Positions 33,824 to 43,179 of a stretch of DNA of 64,000 nt are shown here, in pieces. The notes under the pieces were generated by a model. It ran no database searches, was not told the DNA's origin, and saw only the letters and a list, made by a program, of their open reading frames with translations. The stretch is from Poriferisodalis sp965214215 (lineage in GTDB: Bacteria; Actinomycetota; Acidimicrobiia; Acidimicrobiales; Poriferisodalaceae). Every line of letters starts with the position of its first letter. Position 1 is the first letter of the stretch. The stretch is taken from NCBI RefSeq assembly GCF_965214215.1, contig NZ_CBDCBD010000003.1, forward strand, positions 2,418,001 through 2,482,000. Direction: 5' to 3'. The translations under genes and the position numbers were made by a program.

Positions 33824-34045
33824 ATGAACGATGAAATCAACCAGTTGGCGGACCGTCTCGACGACACCGCCGAACAGCTCGCTGAGCTGTCCATCGAGCT
33901 GCTGCAGGGCGCACTTGCAGATGCCGACACGTCCGACGCGCGCTCCAAGCTTGAGCGAAGTGTTACCCGCGCCCGCCGTGCCACGATCAAAGCAGCGGCC
34001 ATCTTGCGCGAGTCAACGGGCGGGTCGGATCCCTACGACGACTAA
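33824..34045 (+). CDS. Small helical hypothetical protein
   Basis: A 73-residue, largely helical protein (INQLADRLDDTAEQLAELSIELL and SKLERSVTRARRATIKAAAIL). The heptad-like spacing suggests a coiled coil. It resembles conserved small actinobacterial proteins, and also exonuclease VII small subunits in size and composition, but lacks enough signature to say. It follows glcF by 46 bases and may be cotranscribed. Confidence 0.55.
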   Translation: MNDEINQLADRLDDTAEQLAELSIELLQGALADADTSDARSKLERSVTRARRATIKAAAILRESTGGSDPYDD

Positions 34046-34069
34046 CGGTGGGCGGGCGCAGTCGGCTGC

Positions 34070-34702
34070 TCAATAGCCAGCCGAGATGCGGTAGAGCTCG
34101 CCGATGAGGTCGTCGTACTGGCCGATCGCCAGGGCCGCGGCGTATGCCGCTCCGACGGTGGCGCCAGCAATGGCGAACGGCAGCCGGTCCAGCAGTCTGC
34201 CGACGGCGGGCACTGCGTACGGTGCGACTGCAATGAGGAGCAAGGGGAGCAGGACGCCTGCCATGTACAGGCCCATGAGCGCGAGCGTGCGAGGGCCATC
34301 GGTCGCGGCATCGTTGAGGATGTAGCCGAGGTGCTCACCGACGCAAGGTCGCCACAGCCAGCCGGCCAGCGCTCCGCCCACGATGCCCGCGCCGGTGGCG
34401 AGTGGTGAGGAATGCCCCGGGGCCCGCCACGCCGCCAGAAAGGTGCCCGCAGCGAGCAGCCCGCCGATCATCACTGCGATGCCTCGTGACGCAACCCACC
34501 AGTGGCCTGCGGCCTGCGCCCATGCCAGGAATGCAGCGCCAGCGATGTAGTACAGCGCCACAGTGAGCCGCGCCTTGCGGGCTACCAGCACGAGCGCCAG
34601 CCCCGGTGCGAGAGCAGTCTGCGTGCACGCCCACGTGATCACGCTGATGCCCTCTGTGAGGGTGTCGACAAGAGTGCTCACGGCGGCCCGCTCGCCGATC
34701 AC
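34070..34702 (-). CDS. CcdA-like membrane protein
   Basis: A 210-residue protein with about six hydrophobic helices (ITWACTQTALAPGLALVLVA, LTVALYYIAGAAFLAWAQAA, SRGIAVMIGGLLAAGTFLAA, TLALMGLYMAGVLLPLLLIAVA). It carries a Cys in WRPCVGEHLGYIL and another in WACTQTAL, positioned where CcdA/DsbD transporters keep their redox Cys pair. Its start overlaps the stop of the upstream thioredoxin-like gene by ATGA, which supports a role in moving electrons to an exported thiol-disulfide protein. Similarity is by pattern only. Confidence 0.6.
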   Translation of the reverse strand: MIGERAAVSTLVDTLTEGISVITWACTQTALAPGLALVLVARKARLTVALYYIAGAAFLAWAQAAGHWWVASRGIAVMIGGLLAAGTFLAAWRAPGHSSPLATGAGIVGGALAGWLWRPCVGEHLGYILNDAATDGPRTLALMGLYMAGVLLPLLLIAVAPYAVPAVGRLLDRLPFAIAGATVGAAYAAALAIGQYDDLIGELYRISAGY

Positions 34703-35523
34703 GTCTCCGCGAGGAGCCGCTCGACAATCTGGTACAGCTCCTCATACTTGCGCGGGCTGTCGCCCCTGCGGTCGAAGCGGATCTGGTTGTCGCTGTCGAT
34801 CACGTAGACGCGGGGCCAGTAACCGGTGGGGCCTTCTTGCCAGACGTGGAAGTTGTGCTTCTGGGTGTCGAGCGCGATCGGCCACGTGACACCCAGTTGG
34901 GCGGCGGCATCAATGATGTTGTCCACGTCGGCCTCGTAGGCGAACTCTGGAGCGTGGACGCCGACAATCTCGACACCTTGGTCGCCGAAATCCGCGTACA
35001 GCTCGCCGAGTGCATCCAAGGTGTTCTTGCAGTTCCGGCAGCCGAAGGTCCAAAACTGCACCACGGTGATCTCGTTTTCCTCGCGGATCTCCTCCAACGA
35101 GGTGGCGTCGGTGTTCAACCAGCCATCGAGCCTGCTGAGGGTGAACGCCGTCCCCAGCACCGGGATCGGCTCAAGAGGTTCCGTCGTCGTGGTTGGCGCC
35201 GGAGCGGCAGTCTCCGCGGTCGCTGTCTGCGGAGACTCACCCGGAGCGGTCTGCGGCGGGGCCGTCGGTGTGCTCGCAGCCTCAGCGACAACCGGATCGT
35301 CTTCAGGCCCGTTGACAGCGGTCCAGACAATGAGCGCAATGCCCACAACCAAGACGCCGACTGCGACAGAACGCGTCAGAGAAGACTTCATCTCAAACGC
35401 AGCGTACGTCCCGCCTGCGCGGCCGCTGAGGCGCGAGCCAGCAGGCACAGATGCCATAGCTGGGGAGGCGGCAGGAGACTCGGCGACGTTGCGACCTGCC
35501 GGATCGCGGGAGCCGAGGCTCAT
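34699..35523 (-). CDS. Membrane-anchored thioredoxin-like protein (TlpA/DipZ type)
   Basis: A 274-residue protein with one N-terminal membrane anchor (SVAVGVLVVGIALIVWTAV near residue 52), a Thr/Pro/Ala-rich linker (about 75-120) and an extracytoplasmic thioredoxin domain. WTFGCRNCKNTL holds the active CxxC and a later PRVYVID the cis-Pro. Such proteins reduce disulfides during cytochrome c or other exported-protein maturation. ATG 35523 has GGAGG close upstream; ATG 35391 would start at the anchor itself but has no clear site. It is cotranslated with the CcdA-like gene. Confidence 0.82.
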   Translation of the reverse strand: MSLGSRDPAGRNVAESPAASPAMASVPAGSRLSGRAGGTYAAFEMKSSLTRSVAVGVLVVGIALIVWTAVNGPEDDPVVAEAASTPTAPPQTAPGESPQTATAETAAPAPTTTTEPLEPIPVLGTAFTLSRLDGWLNTDATSLEEIREENEITVVQFWTFGCRNCKNTLDALGELYADFGDQGVEIVGVHAPEFAYEADVDNIIDAAAQLGVTWPIALDTQKHNFHVWQEGPTGYWPRVYVIDSDNQIRFDRRGDSPRKYEELYQIVERLLAET

Positions 35524-35594
35524 GCCGCCTCCCCAGCGGGCGCACTTACCCGCGCGGCTCCATAAACGCGACTGCCGTGTGTGATGCGCAGTCG

Positions 35595-38147
35595 CTAGAC
35601 GCGACTGCCGAGCGATTCGAGCGGGATGAGCTTGCGGTCGGTGGCGTTGTCGGTGGGTCGCAGGATGCGGCTGTGCACCTCAGGTGCACCGTCGGCGTTC
35701 TGGTAGCCGGTGAGACGCTGGCGGGTGCGCCGCCCGAGCGGTTCTGCGATGTCGCGGAAGTCTTGTTCGGTGAGCCCCTGGCCGTGCTGCGCCCCAGCAG
35801 CGCGCGAGATGTTCTCGTCCATGAGGGTGCCGCCCATGTCGTTGGCGCCGGCCCGCAGGATCTGCTGAGCCCCCGGCGGGCCGATCTTCACCCACGACAC
35901 CTGGATGTTGTCGATGAGTCCGTGGTAGGCGATCCGCGGCACGGCATGCATCAGCAGCGTTTCCCGGAAGGTCGGGCCGCGGCGCGCACCCTTGCGCAGG
36001 TAGATCGGGCTCGCCATGTGCACGAACGGAAGCGGGACCCATTCGGTGAACCCGCCGGTGCGCTTTTGCAGCTCACGCGTCGCCACGATGTGGCTCGCCC
36101 AGTGCTCGGGCTGTTCGATCGATCCGAACATGATCGTGATGTTCGAGTGCAGGCCCACCGCATGCGCCGCCTCATGGCATTCCAGCCACTCGGCGGTGTT
36201 GATCTTGTCGGGGCACAGCACAGCCCGCACCGAGTCGTCGAGGATCTCCGCAGCGGTGCCCGGAAGCGACTTCAGCCCGGCCTCCTTCAGCCGCATCAAG
36301 TAGTCCACCAGCGACTCGCCGAGCCGCTTGGCGCCCTCGATCACCTCAAGAGCGGTGAACCCGTGCAGGTGCATATCGGGCACGACATCGTGGATGGCCC
36401 GGCAGACGTCGATGTAGTAGTCGCCGTCGAAGCTGGGGTGAATGCCGCCCTGCAAGGTCACCTCGGTGGCGCCCAACTCGGCGGCTTCGATCACCCGCTC
36501 CTGGATGTCGGCCAGCGTCAGCATGTATGGCGTGCCCCGCAGGTTCAGCGACAAGGGACCCTTGGAGAAACCGCAGAACTTGCACTTGAACGTGCACACG
36601 TTCGTGTAGTTGATGTTGCGGTTGTGCACCCAGGTCACGATGTCGCCCACGGTTTGGCGGCGCAGCTCGTCGGCGACCTCGCCCACGGCGACGACCTCGG
36701 GGCCACGGGCACTAAACAGCGTGACGATCTCGTCATGGCCGACCTGCTGGCCCGCCATCACACCGTCGAGCACCTCTCGCACGGCGCCGCGGGCAAACGA
36801 GGGCCCGCCCATGATGTTCGTGGGCAGGTGGCCGGCACCGCCGGAGTACCACTGGGTGGAATTCTCGTCTGCCACCAGCACGTCAGCACCGGAGCCGGCG
36901 TCGAGATTCTCCATCGTGCGCTCGGGCATCTGGCTGCCGGGATCGTCGCGGCCCAGGCCCTGCGCGTCAGCCCGGTCGAGCACTCTGAATCGGTTGTCGT
37001 CGGCGATCCAGGGGTGCGGCTCGGCTGCGAACTCAGGACGGGCACCACCGGGGTACACGAACTCGGGATAGATCGTCAGCCGCGGAGCAAGCGTGAACCC
37101 GCGGGCCTCAGTGACCTCGCGCAGGCGATCGAGTGCCGGCCACGGGCGCTCGGGGTTGACATGGTCGGCGGTGATCGGCGAGACACCGCCCCAGTCGTCG
37201 ATGCCGACATCGAGCAGCCCGCCGAACTCCTCGGTGAGATTCGGCGGGGCTTGCAAGTGAATGTCGGCCGGCAGAATCAGCCGCGCCAGAGCAATGGCCT
37301 GCGCGTACTCGTCGGGCGGGCAGGCGGGCATGTTGTGCATAGACGTGCCCGCCTTGGGCAGGAAGTTCTGCACGATCACTTCCTGGATGTGACCCCAGCG
37401 GGCGTGGCTCGCGGCAATGGCCTCGAGTGCGGCCAACCGGTCGGCGAGCGACTCGCCGATGCCGACGAGGATCCCGGTGGTGTAGGGGATAGCGAGTTCG
37501 CCGGCTGCTTCGAGCGTGGCCATACGGCGAGCAGGCTCTTTGTCGGGCGATCCCCGGTGGCAGTCGAGGTGGGGGTTCAGCGACTCGATCATCATTCCCT
37601 GGCTCGGCGAGACCTCGCGCAGCGCCGCCAGTTCGCCCGAGGTCATGGCCCCGGGGTTGGCGTGGGGGAGCAGCCCGGTCTCGTCACGTACGAGCCGGCA
37701 CATTTCGACCAAGTAGTGGACCGTGGAATCCCAGCCGTGCTCTGCGAGCCACTCCGCTGCTGCGGGGTAGCGCAGCTCAGGACGCTCGCCGAGGGTGAAC
37801 AGGGCCTCGTGGCAGCCAGCTCGGGCACCGCTGGCCGCGATCTCGAGCACCTCCTCGGGCGTGAGATACGGCGAGTCGAGCCGTGCCGGGGGCTGCGCGA
37901 ACGTGCAGTAACCGCACTTGTCACGGCACAGCATGGTCAACGGGATGAACACTTTCGGGCTGTAGGTGATCCGGGTGCCGAACGTGCGGTCACGCACCTC
38001 GGCCGCACGTTCAGCGAGTTGGCCGAGCGGCACGGCTGCGAGCGCCAGCGATTCCGAGGACGGCGATGGCGTCACCGCTGCGCCGTTCGAAGGCGCGCCG
38101 TTGGCTGCGGGGTCCTCGGTGGTATGGGATGGTTCGATGATGGTCAC
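35595..38147 (-). CDS. fbiC: FO synthase, fused CofG/CofH (FbiC)
   Basis: The 850-residue bifunctional radical-SAM enzyme makes 7,8-didemethyl-8-hydroxy-5-deazariboflavin, the chromophore of coenzyme F420, from tyrosine and a ribityl-pyrimidine. The CofG half has LCRDKCGYCTFAQPP near residue 71 and the CofH half has CTFKCKFCGFSKG near residue 516, each a CxxxCxxC [4Fe-4S] motif. Length equals mycobacterial FbiC. GTG 38147 follows GGAGGGG and overlaps the regulator's stop by four bases. F420 also explains the DUF385-type enzyme at 43708. Confidence 0.93.
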   Translation of the reverse strand: MTIIEPSHTTEDPAANGAPSNGAAVTPSPSSESLALAAVPLGQLAERAAEVRDRTFGTRITYSPKVFIPLTMLCRDKCGYCTFAQPPARLDSPYLTPEEVLEIAASGARAGCHEALFTLGERPELRYPAAAEWLAEHGWDSTVHYLVEMCRLVRDETGLLPHANPGAMTSGELAALREVSPSQGMMIESLNPHLDCHRGSPDKEPARRMATLEAAGELAIPYTTGILVGIGESLADRLAALEAIAASHARWGHIQEVIVQNFLPKAGTSMHNMPACPPDEYAQAIALARLILPADIHLQAPPNLTEEFGGLLDVGIDDWGGVSPITADHVNPERPWPALDRLREVTEARGFTLAPRLTIYPEFVYPGGARPEFAAEPHPWIADDNRFRVLDRADAQGLGRDDPGSQMPERTMENLDAGSGADVLVADENSTQWYSGGAGHLPTNIMGGPSFARGAVREVLDGVMAGQQVGHDEIVTLFSARGPEVVAVGEVADELRRQTVGDIVTWVHNRNINYTNVCTFKCKFCGFSKGPLSLNLRGTPYMLTLADIQERVIEAAELGATEVTLQGGIHPSFDGDYYIDVCRAIHDVVPDMHLHGFTALEVIEGAKRLGESLVDYLMRLKEAGLKSLPGTAAEILDDSVRAVLCPDKINTAEWLECHEAAHAVGLHSNITIMFGSIEQPEHWASHIVATRELQKRTGGFTEWVPLPFVHMASPIYLRKGARRGPTFRETLLMHAVPRIAYHGLIDNIQVSWVKIGPPGAQQILRAGANDMGGTLMDENISRAAGAQHGQGLTEQDFRDIAEPLGRRTRQRLTGYQNADGAPEVHSRILRPTDNATDRKLIPLESLGSRV

Positions 38148-38653
38148 AGTGCCCCTCCGTTCGTGGGGTGTGGTCGAATGGCTCGGGCAGGCGCGGTGTC
38201 GCTGTGGCTGGCGCGGCTGCGGATGCGAGCCGGACTCACCGGCTCGTCGCAGCTGGGGCAGCGGGTCGCCAGCTCCAGCGGGGTGCCGCAGTCGGCATGG
38301 AGCAGCACCGTGGGAGCATCGCCGTCCTGGCACCACCGGTCGCCCCAGGCCATGAGCGCCAGCAAGCTGTTCGACAGGTCGAGTCCCTTGTGGGTCAGGA
38401 CGTAGTCGAATCGGACCGGCCGGTGCTGGTACGGCACCTTGGCGACGACGTCGGCGTCAACCAGACGGCTGAGCCGATCGGCCAGCATGTTGCGGGCGAT
38501 CCCCAGGTCGTGCTGCATGGCGCTGAACCGGCGCACGCCGCGGAACAGGTCGCGCAGGATGAGCAGCGTCCAGCGATCACCGACGATGTCGAGCGTTGCC
38601 TGGATGGAACAGCTGGGCTGGCCCGTCGTGGCGGTCTTCACGGCCGCGCACAC
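38144..38653 (-). CDS. HxlR-family transcriptional regulator
   Basis: A 169-residue winged-helix regulator: CSIQATLDIVGDRWTLLILRDL and RRFSAMQHDLGIARNMLADRLSRL are the HxlR core with DNA-recognition helix. The C-terminal extension holds LHADCGTPLELATRCPSCDEPV, a Cys cluster that could bind zinc. HxlR proteins often sense aldehydes or redox state through an N-terminal Cys, here one in PSCSIQ. It is directly upstream of fbiC with a 4-base overlap, so it is probably coexpressed with, and may regulate, F420 synthesis. Confidence 0.83.
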   Translation of the reverse strand: MCAAVKTATTGQPSCSIQATLDIVGDRWTLLILRDLFRGVRRFSAMQHDLGIARNMLADRLSRLVDADVVAKVPYQHRPVRFDYVLTHKGLDLSNSLLALMAWGDRWCQDGDAPTVLLHADCGTPLELATRCPSCDEPVSPARIRSRASHSDTAPARAIRPHPTNGGAL

Positions 38654-38692
38654 TACGGCAGTAGGTTTCGGTTTGCAACTAACTGACTTGCT

Positions 38693-38767
38693 TCAGGCGA
38701 GCGAGTCGGCCTGGCGAGGCGTCGGGCGAGCGAGTCGGCCTGGCGAGGCGTCAGGCGAGCGAGTCAG
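38693..38767 (-). repeat. 29-bp tandem repeat duplicating the end of the transaldolase gene
   Basis: About 2.6 tandem copies of a 29-bp unit containing GCGAGCGAGTCGGCCTGG. The last partial copy (38751-38767) is the transaldolase 3' end, so the two upstream copies are extra duplications of the DSLA-stop region lying in the gap next to the regulator gene. Confidence 0.88.
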
Positions 38768-39884
38768 CTTTCGTCTGGAGCGACACCAGCAATTCGTCGA
38801 AGCTCTTGGTGAACGCTGCGACGCCTTGCGCCTCAAGCGTGTTGGCGACGGCGTCGAGGTCGATGCCATGGGACGTCACCGCGTCGAGCACGTAGCGGGC
38901 TGCTGCTTGGTCGGCGTCGACGGTGCGGCGGACCTTTCCGTGATCGCAGAAGGCCACCAAGGTGGCATCGGGCATGGTGTTCACGGTGTGAGGACCGATC
39001 AGCTCGTCGACATAGAGCGTGTCGGGGTACGCCGGATTCTTCGTGCTGGTCGACGCCCACAGCGGGCGCTGAACCTGCGCGCCCAGCGCTGCGAGCCGTG
39101 CCCAGCGGGGACCGCTGAAGATCTCGCCGAAGCGTCCGTATGCGGCTTTCGCCTGTGCGACCGCCGTACGGCCGCGCAGGCCCAGCGCACTGGCGGAGCC
39201 GACGGCGTCAAGCTGACGGTCGACCTCGGTGTCGGTGCGGCTCACGAAGAACGAGGCAACGCTGGCCACGTCCGACAAGTCGGTTACGCCCGCAGCTACA
39301 CGGTCTTCGAGCCCGCTGAGATACGCCTCGGCCACCTTCTCGTATCGGGCAACGGAGAAGATCAGCGTCACGTTGATGCTGTTGCCCTCGGCAATCATCT
39401 GACGGATGGCCGGAAGGCCCTCCACCGTTCCGGGAATCTTGACCATCAGGTTGGGTCGCGCAATACCCTGGTGCAGCTCCCGCGCGGCCTGCGTGGTGGC
39501 TTCGGTGTCGTGCGCGAGCGAGGGATCGACTTCGACTGACACGAACCCGTCCGTGCCGCCCGAATCCGCATGCACCCCTTGGAGTGCCTGCAGTGCGGCC
39601 CGGATGTCGCTGGTGACCAGCTGCCAGTAGGCATCGTCGACCGAGACACCACCGCAGACCAGATCGCCGAACTGCTCGTCGTAATCAGGAGATGACTCGA
39701 TGGCCTTTTGGAAGATGGACGGGTTCGATGTCAGACCGCGGATGCCGCGCTCCACCCAGTTCTCGAGCTCGCCGCCGGTGATCCAGCCACGGCGCAGGTT
39801 GTCGAGCCACGGGCTCTGCCCGCATTCGGAATAGAGCCCTTCTAGGCGCCCGTTCGTGGTGCCGCCATCGCCGTCGTCGGTCAT
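38751..39884 (-). CDS. tal: Transaldolase
   Basis: A 377-residue TalB/TAL-family enzyme moving a dihydroxyacetone unit between sugar phosphates in the non-oxidative pentose-phosphate pathway. GLTSNPSIFQKAIESS near residue 50, then NLMVKIPGTVEGLPAI near 145 with the Schiff-base Lys, and WASTSTKNPAYPDTLYVDELIGPHTVNTMPD are typical of the long actinobacterial form. It follows transketolase by 34 bases. Its 3' end is partly duplicated in tandem. Confidence 0.92.
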   Translation of the reverse strand: MTDDGDGGTTNGRLEGLYSECGQSPWLDNLRRGWITGGELENWVERGIRGLTSNPSIFQKAIESSPDYDEQFGDLVCGGVSVDDAYWQLVTSDIRAALQALQGVHADSGGTDGFVSVEVDPSLAHDTEATTQAARELHQGIARPNLMVKIPGTVEGLPAIRQMIAEGNSINVTLIFSVARYEKVAEAYLSGLEDRVAAGVTDLSDVASVASFFVSRTDTEVDRQLDAVGSASALGLRGRTAVAQAKAAYGRFGEIFSGPRWARLAALGAQVQRPLWASTSTKNPAYPDTLYVDELIGPHTVNTMPDATLVAFCDHGKVRRTVDADQAAARYVLDAVTSHGIDLDAVANTLEAQGVAAFTKSFDELLVSLQTKADSLA

Positions 39885-39918
39885 GGGGATCCTTCCTTGA
39901 ACGTTGCTGTCTCAGGGT

Positions 39919-41883
39919 CTACAGCAGCTCGCGCGCCGCATCGGCGATAGCTGGGGCCGTGAAACCGAAGTGGTCCATGAGCACCCCTCCGGGTGCGCTC
40001 GCACCGAAGCGATGCATGGCGATGGTGGCGTCGGCATAGCGGTCCCAGCCCATCGGCGACGCAGCCTCCACACCGAGCACGGGGACGCCCTGGGGGAACA
40101 CGGCAGCTCGATAGGCAGGGTCTTGGGCCTCGAAGAGATCCCAGCTCGGCATCGACACCACCGAGCTGGCGAGGCCGTCCTCGGCGAGCAGCGCAGCCGC
40201 GGCCGTGCAGCACTGCACCTCGCTGCCAGTGCCCGCCAAGATGACCGCAGGCGCCGGGGTGTCGATCAGGACGTAGGCACCGCGCGCGACTTGCGCGGCG
40301 CGGTCGGTGCCGTCGAGCACGGGGACGTTCTGGCGCGTCAGCACCAGAGCCGTCGGGCCATCTCGCTCGACCGCTATCTGCCAGGCCTGAGCGGTCTCGT
40401 TGGCGTCGGCGGGCCTGATCACGCAGAGGCCCGGTATGGCGCGCAGCGATGCGACGTGCTCGACCGGCTGGTGTGTCGGCCCGTCTTCGCCGACGCCAAT
40501 GGAGTCGTGTGTCCAGACGAAGACGGTCTTCGCCCCGCTGAGCGCAGCCAGCCGTACCGCGGGACGCATGTAGTCGCTGAAGACCAGGAACGTGCCGACG
40601 GCGGGCAGCACCCCGCCATGCAACGCCATGCCGTTGGCGACTGCGCCCATGGCGTGCTCGCGGACACCGAAGTACAGTTTGCGGCCTCCTGGATTCTCCG
40701 CCGAGAGCACTTCGGCCGTGACGTTCGTGCCGGTGTTGCCGGTCAGGTCGGCACCGCCGCAGATGAGGGCGGGCACGGCGTCCAACGACGCGTCGAAGAC
40801 CCGGTTGGCAGCAACCCGCGTCGCCATCTGAGTGCCGGCCTCGAATGTCGGCAGAGCGGACAGTCGGCCGCCCACGGCGCCCGCCGACCACAGCGCGTCG
40901 AGCCAGTCTCGGTCGTGCCCGCTTGCCGCGAACCGGGCTTCCCACTCGAGCCGCTCAGCCGCACCGCGGGCACCGGCTGCCAGATAGGCCTGCGCCACGT
41001 CGTCTTCCACCAAGAATGAGGCGTCGGGGTCGATGCCCATCGCCCGCTTGGCGGCGGCGATCTCGTCGGCGTCGGTGATCGCGCCGTGCGCCGCCGAGGT
41101 GTCCGATGCGGTGGGCATCGGGTAGCCAATGTGGCTGCGGACGATGACCACAGAGGGCCGGTCGCTGACCAGCATGGCCTCGCGCAGGGCCCGCTCGAGG
41201 GCTTCGACATCCTCGGCCGCGTCGCCGATGTCGGTGACGTGCCAGCCGTATGCCTCGAAGCGGCGAGCGGCGTCGTCACTCAGCGCCAGGTCGGTGCTGC
41301 CGTCGATGGTGATGCGATTGTCGTCGTATACGGCGATGAGGCGACCGAGCTGCTGGTGGCCGGCGAGCGACGCCGCTTCGTGGCTGATGCCTTCCATCAA
41401 ATCGCCGTCGCTGATGATGGCGAATGTGTGGTGGTCGACCAGATCCGCGCCGAGGCGGGAGCGAAGGCCTCGCTCGGCCATCGCCATGCCGACGGCGTTC
41501 GCGAAACCCTGCCCCAAGGGTCCGGTGGTTACCTCCACGCCCGGAGTGAGGCCGCGTTCAGGATGGCCCGGCGTGATCGAGCCGAGCTGGCGGAAGTCGC
41601 GGATGTCGTCCAGTGTCACGCCGTATCCAACCAGGTGCGCCATGGCGTAGGTCAGCATCGAGGCGTGGCCTGCGGACAGGATGAACCGGTCGCGGTCGGG
41701 CCAATTGGGTGCGGCGGCGTCGTAGCGCAGGATCCGGGTGAACAGCACATGGGCCAGGGGTGCCAGTGCCATCGCCGTGCCCGTGTGGCCGCTGTTGGCG
41801 CGCATCACCGCATCCATCGCCAGTGCCCGGATGGTATTGATCTGCCGAGCTTCCAATTCGATGTTCCCGGCTGATGCATTCAT
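39919..41883 (-). CDS. tkt: Transketolase
   Basis: A 654-residue thiamine-diphosphate enzyme of the pentose-phosphate pathway. ANSGHTGTAMALAPLAHVLF at the N-terminus, the TPP motif ISDGDLMEGISHEAASLAG near residue 160, and HDSIGVGEDGPTHQPVEHVASLRAIPG near 460 are diagnostic. With transaldolase immediately downstream it forms a two-gene operon. ATG 41883 begins the conserved N-terminus. Confidence 0.94.
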   Translation of the reverse strand: MNASAGNIELEARQINTIRALAMDAVMRANSGHTGTAMALAPLAHVLFTRILRYDAAAPNWPDRDRFILSAGHASMLTYAMAHLVGYGVTLDDIRDFRQLGSITPGHPERGLTPGVEVTTGPLGQGFANAVGMAMAERGLRSRLGADLVDHHTFAIISDGDLMEGISHEAASLAGHQQLGRLIAVYDDNRITIDGSTDLALSDDAARRFEAYGWHVTDIGDAAEDVEALERALREAMLVSDRPSVVIVRSHIGYPMPTASDTSAAHGAITDADEIAAAKRAMGIDPDASFLVEDDVAQAYLAAGARGAAERLEWEARFAASGHDRDWLDALWSAGAVGGRLSALPTFEAGTQMATRVAANRVFDASLDAVPALICGGADLTGNTGTNVTAEVLSAENPGGRKLYFGVREHAMGAVANGMALHGGVLPAVGTFLVFSDYMRPAVRLAALSGAKTVFVWTHDSIGVGEDGPTHQPVEHVASLRAIPGLCVIRPADANETAQAWQIAVERDGPTALVLTRQNVPVLDGTDRAAQVARGAYVLIDTPAPAVILAGTGSEVQCCTAAAALLAEDGLASSVVSMPSWDLFEAQDPAYRAAVFPQGVPVLGVEAASPMGWDRYADATIAMHRFGASAPGGVLMDHFGFTAPAIADAARELL

Positions 41884-41969
41884 GTCGATGCGCTCATGTT
41901 TCGTTGTTCACCTTGATGGAAGTGGTCGGAAATCTGATCATCTGCTCGTTGCGGTGTCAGTGATGCGTC

Positions 41970-43166
41970 TCAGACGCCGTTGTCAGACGCTTCGTTGTCG
42001 GTGAAGAGCGCCATCGAAGCCGTGAAGCCGTGCAGGTAGGAACGGTTGCCGACGGGTCCGATTTCGCCAGCGCAGAACATGCCGGCAAGTTCCGTGCTGG
42101 TCCGCTCGACGATCGTCTGCGCATCGTGATGGGGCGTCTCGAACAGATGGGTGCCGCGGCCGTTGCAGGTGAACAGCAGGGCGCCTGAGGCCGACATAGC
42201 TTCGGGCGACCGGTTTCGGAGTGCGGCAGCCAAGTCTTCGTGGGCCGTGAGCGCATCGCGTACGTGGAATTGCACCGTCGCACCCACCGGCGCTTCATCG
42301 CCGATGGCGATGGCGCCGCTCTCGCGGTCTGCGCCGAGCACGCCGCGGATCAAGAAATCGCCTCGCTCGAACGCGATCTTGCGTTCGTCGGTGACTCGGC
42401 CGACATGCAGGCCCCGCTGGACGAGCTGCTGGTCTTCTGGGTCGAGCTGGGAGAACATCTGCTCGAGCCGTTCGAACGGGGGCATGCCACCGAGCGACCG
42501 CACGACGTTTCCCTCGGCCTCGGTGATGATGTAGGGCTGCCCGATGGGCCGGCAGCCTTGAGAAACCAAGTGTGTGACGCTCGCGCTGCCGCCTAGGACC
42601 AGCGCAGCAGCGCCGGAGCGATGCACGCCACCGTCGACGACGATGCGGTTGCCGCCGGGCATGGGAGCACCTGAGGACAGCCCGCCGAGCACGCTGACCT
42701 GGGGCCAGCGTTCGGCCCAGTGCGCGAGCGCCGCATCGGCCGGGTACGAGTACGGGTCGGCAAGCAGGATCATCGAGAGTTCGCCGGTGGCCTGCACCTC
42801 CTCGAACGCCGCGGCGAGTGCATTGTCGTCGGCGGCCGGTCCAGGCACGCCGTCGAGCCGGACAGCACGCGCGCGGGGGCCCTCGATCGAGCCCAGGCTG
42901 CCGGCCCACAGCACCGCCGCGGTCTCTTCCTCGATCTCGCGCTCACCTGCGGCGACCGAGCTTGCGGTCGTGCCGATGAATGCGCCAGGGTTGAGCAGGT
43001 CGACGACGGCGGCGGCAATCTCGTCGGTGTGAGCGAGGTGGTCTCCCGACGTGAACAGTAGGGCCACGTCGGGCTGAGCTCCCAACGACTCCAGCACGCG
43101 GCCGACGATCTCGCCGGTCGCCATACCGGGATCGGCGTGCTGTGACAGACCGACGGTGAAGGGCAT
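41970..43166 (-). CDS. FIST N/C domain protein
   Basis: A 398-residue protein with the FIST N-terminal pattern (MPFTVGLSQHADPGMATGEI, ALLFTSGDHLAH, NPGAFIGTTASSVAAGEREIEE) and FIST-C features (GALLFTCNGRGTHLFETPHHDAQTI and FCAGEIGPVG near the end). FIST domains are proposed small-ligand sensors, often linked to signalling, but this one stands alone and soluble. ATG 43166 is the conserved start. It is 14 bases downstream of the next minus-strand gene. Confidence 0.82.
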   Translation of the reverse strand: MPFTVGLSQHADPGMATGEIVGRVLESLGAQPDVALLFTSGDHLAHTDEIAAAVVDLLNPGAFIGTTASSVAAGEREIEEETAAVLWAGSLGSIEGPRARAVRLDGVPGPAADDNALAAAFEEVQATGELSMILLADPYSYPADAALAHWAERWPQVSVLGGLSSGAPMPGGNRIVVDGGVHRSGAAALVLGGSASVTHLVSQGCRPIGQPYIITEAEGNVVRSLGGMPPFERLEQMFSQLDPEDQQLVQRGLHVGRVTDERKIAFERGDFLIRGVLGADRESGAIAIGDEAPVGATVQFHVRDALTAHEDLAAALRNRSPEAMSASGALLFTCNGRGTHLFETPHHDAQTIVERTSTELAGMFCAGEIGPVGNRSYLHGFTASMALFTDNEASDNGV

Positions 43167-43179
43167 CGCTGATCGGCGC

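Noticed and set aside
35577..38405. A 942-codon open frame on the plus strand opposite fbiC
   Set aside because: It is antisense to the unmistakable FbiC sequence, lacks any family motif and reflects GC-rich codon bias.
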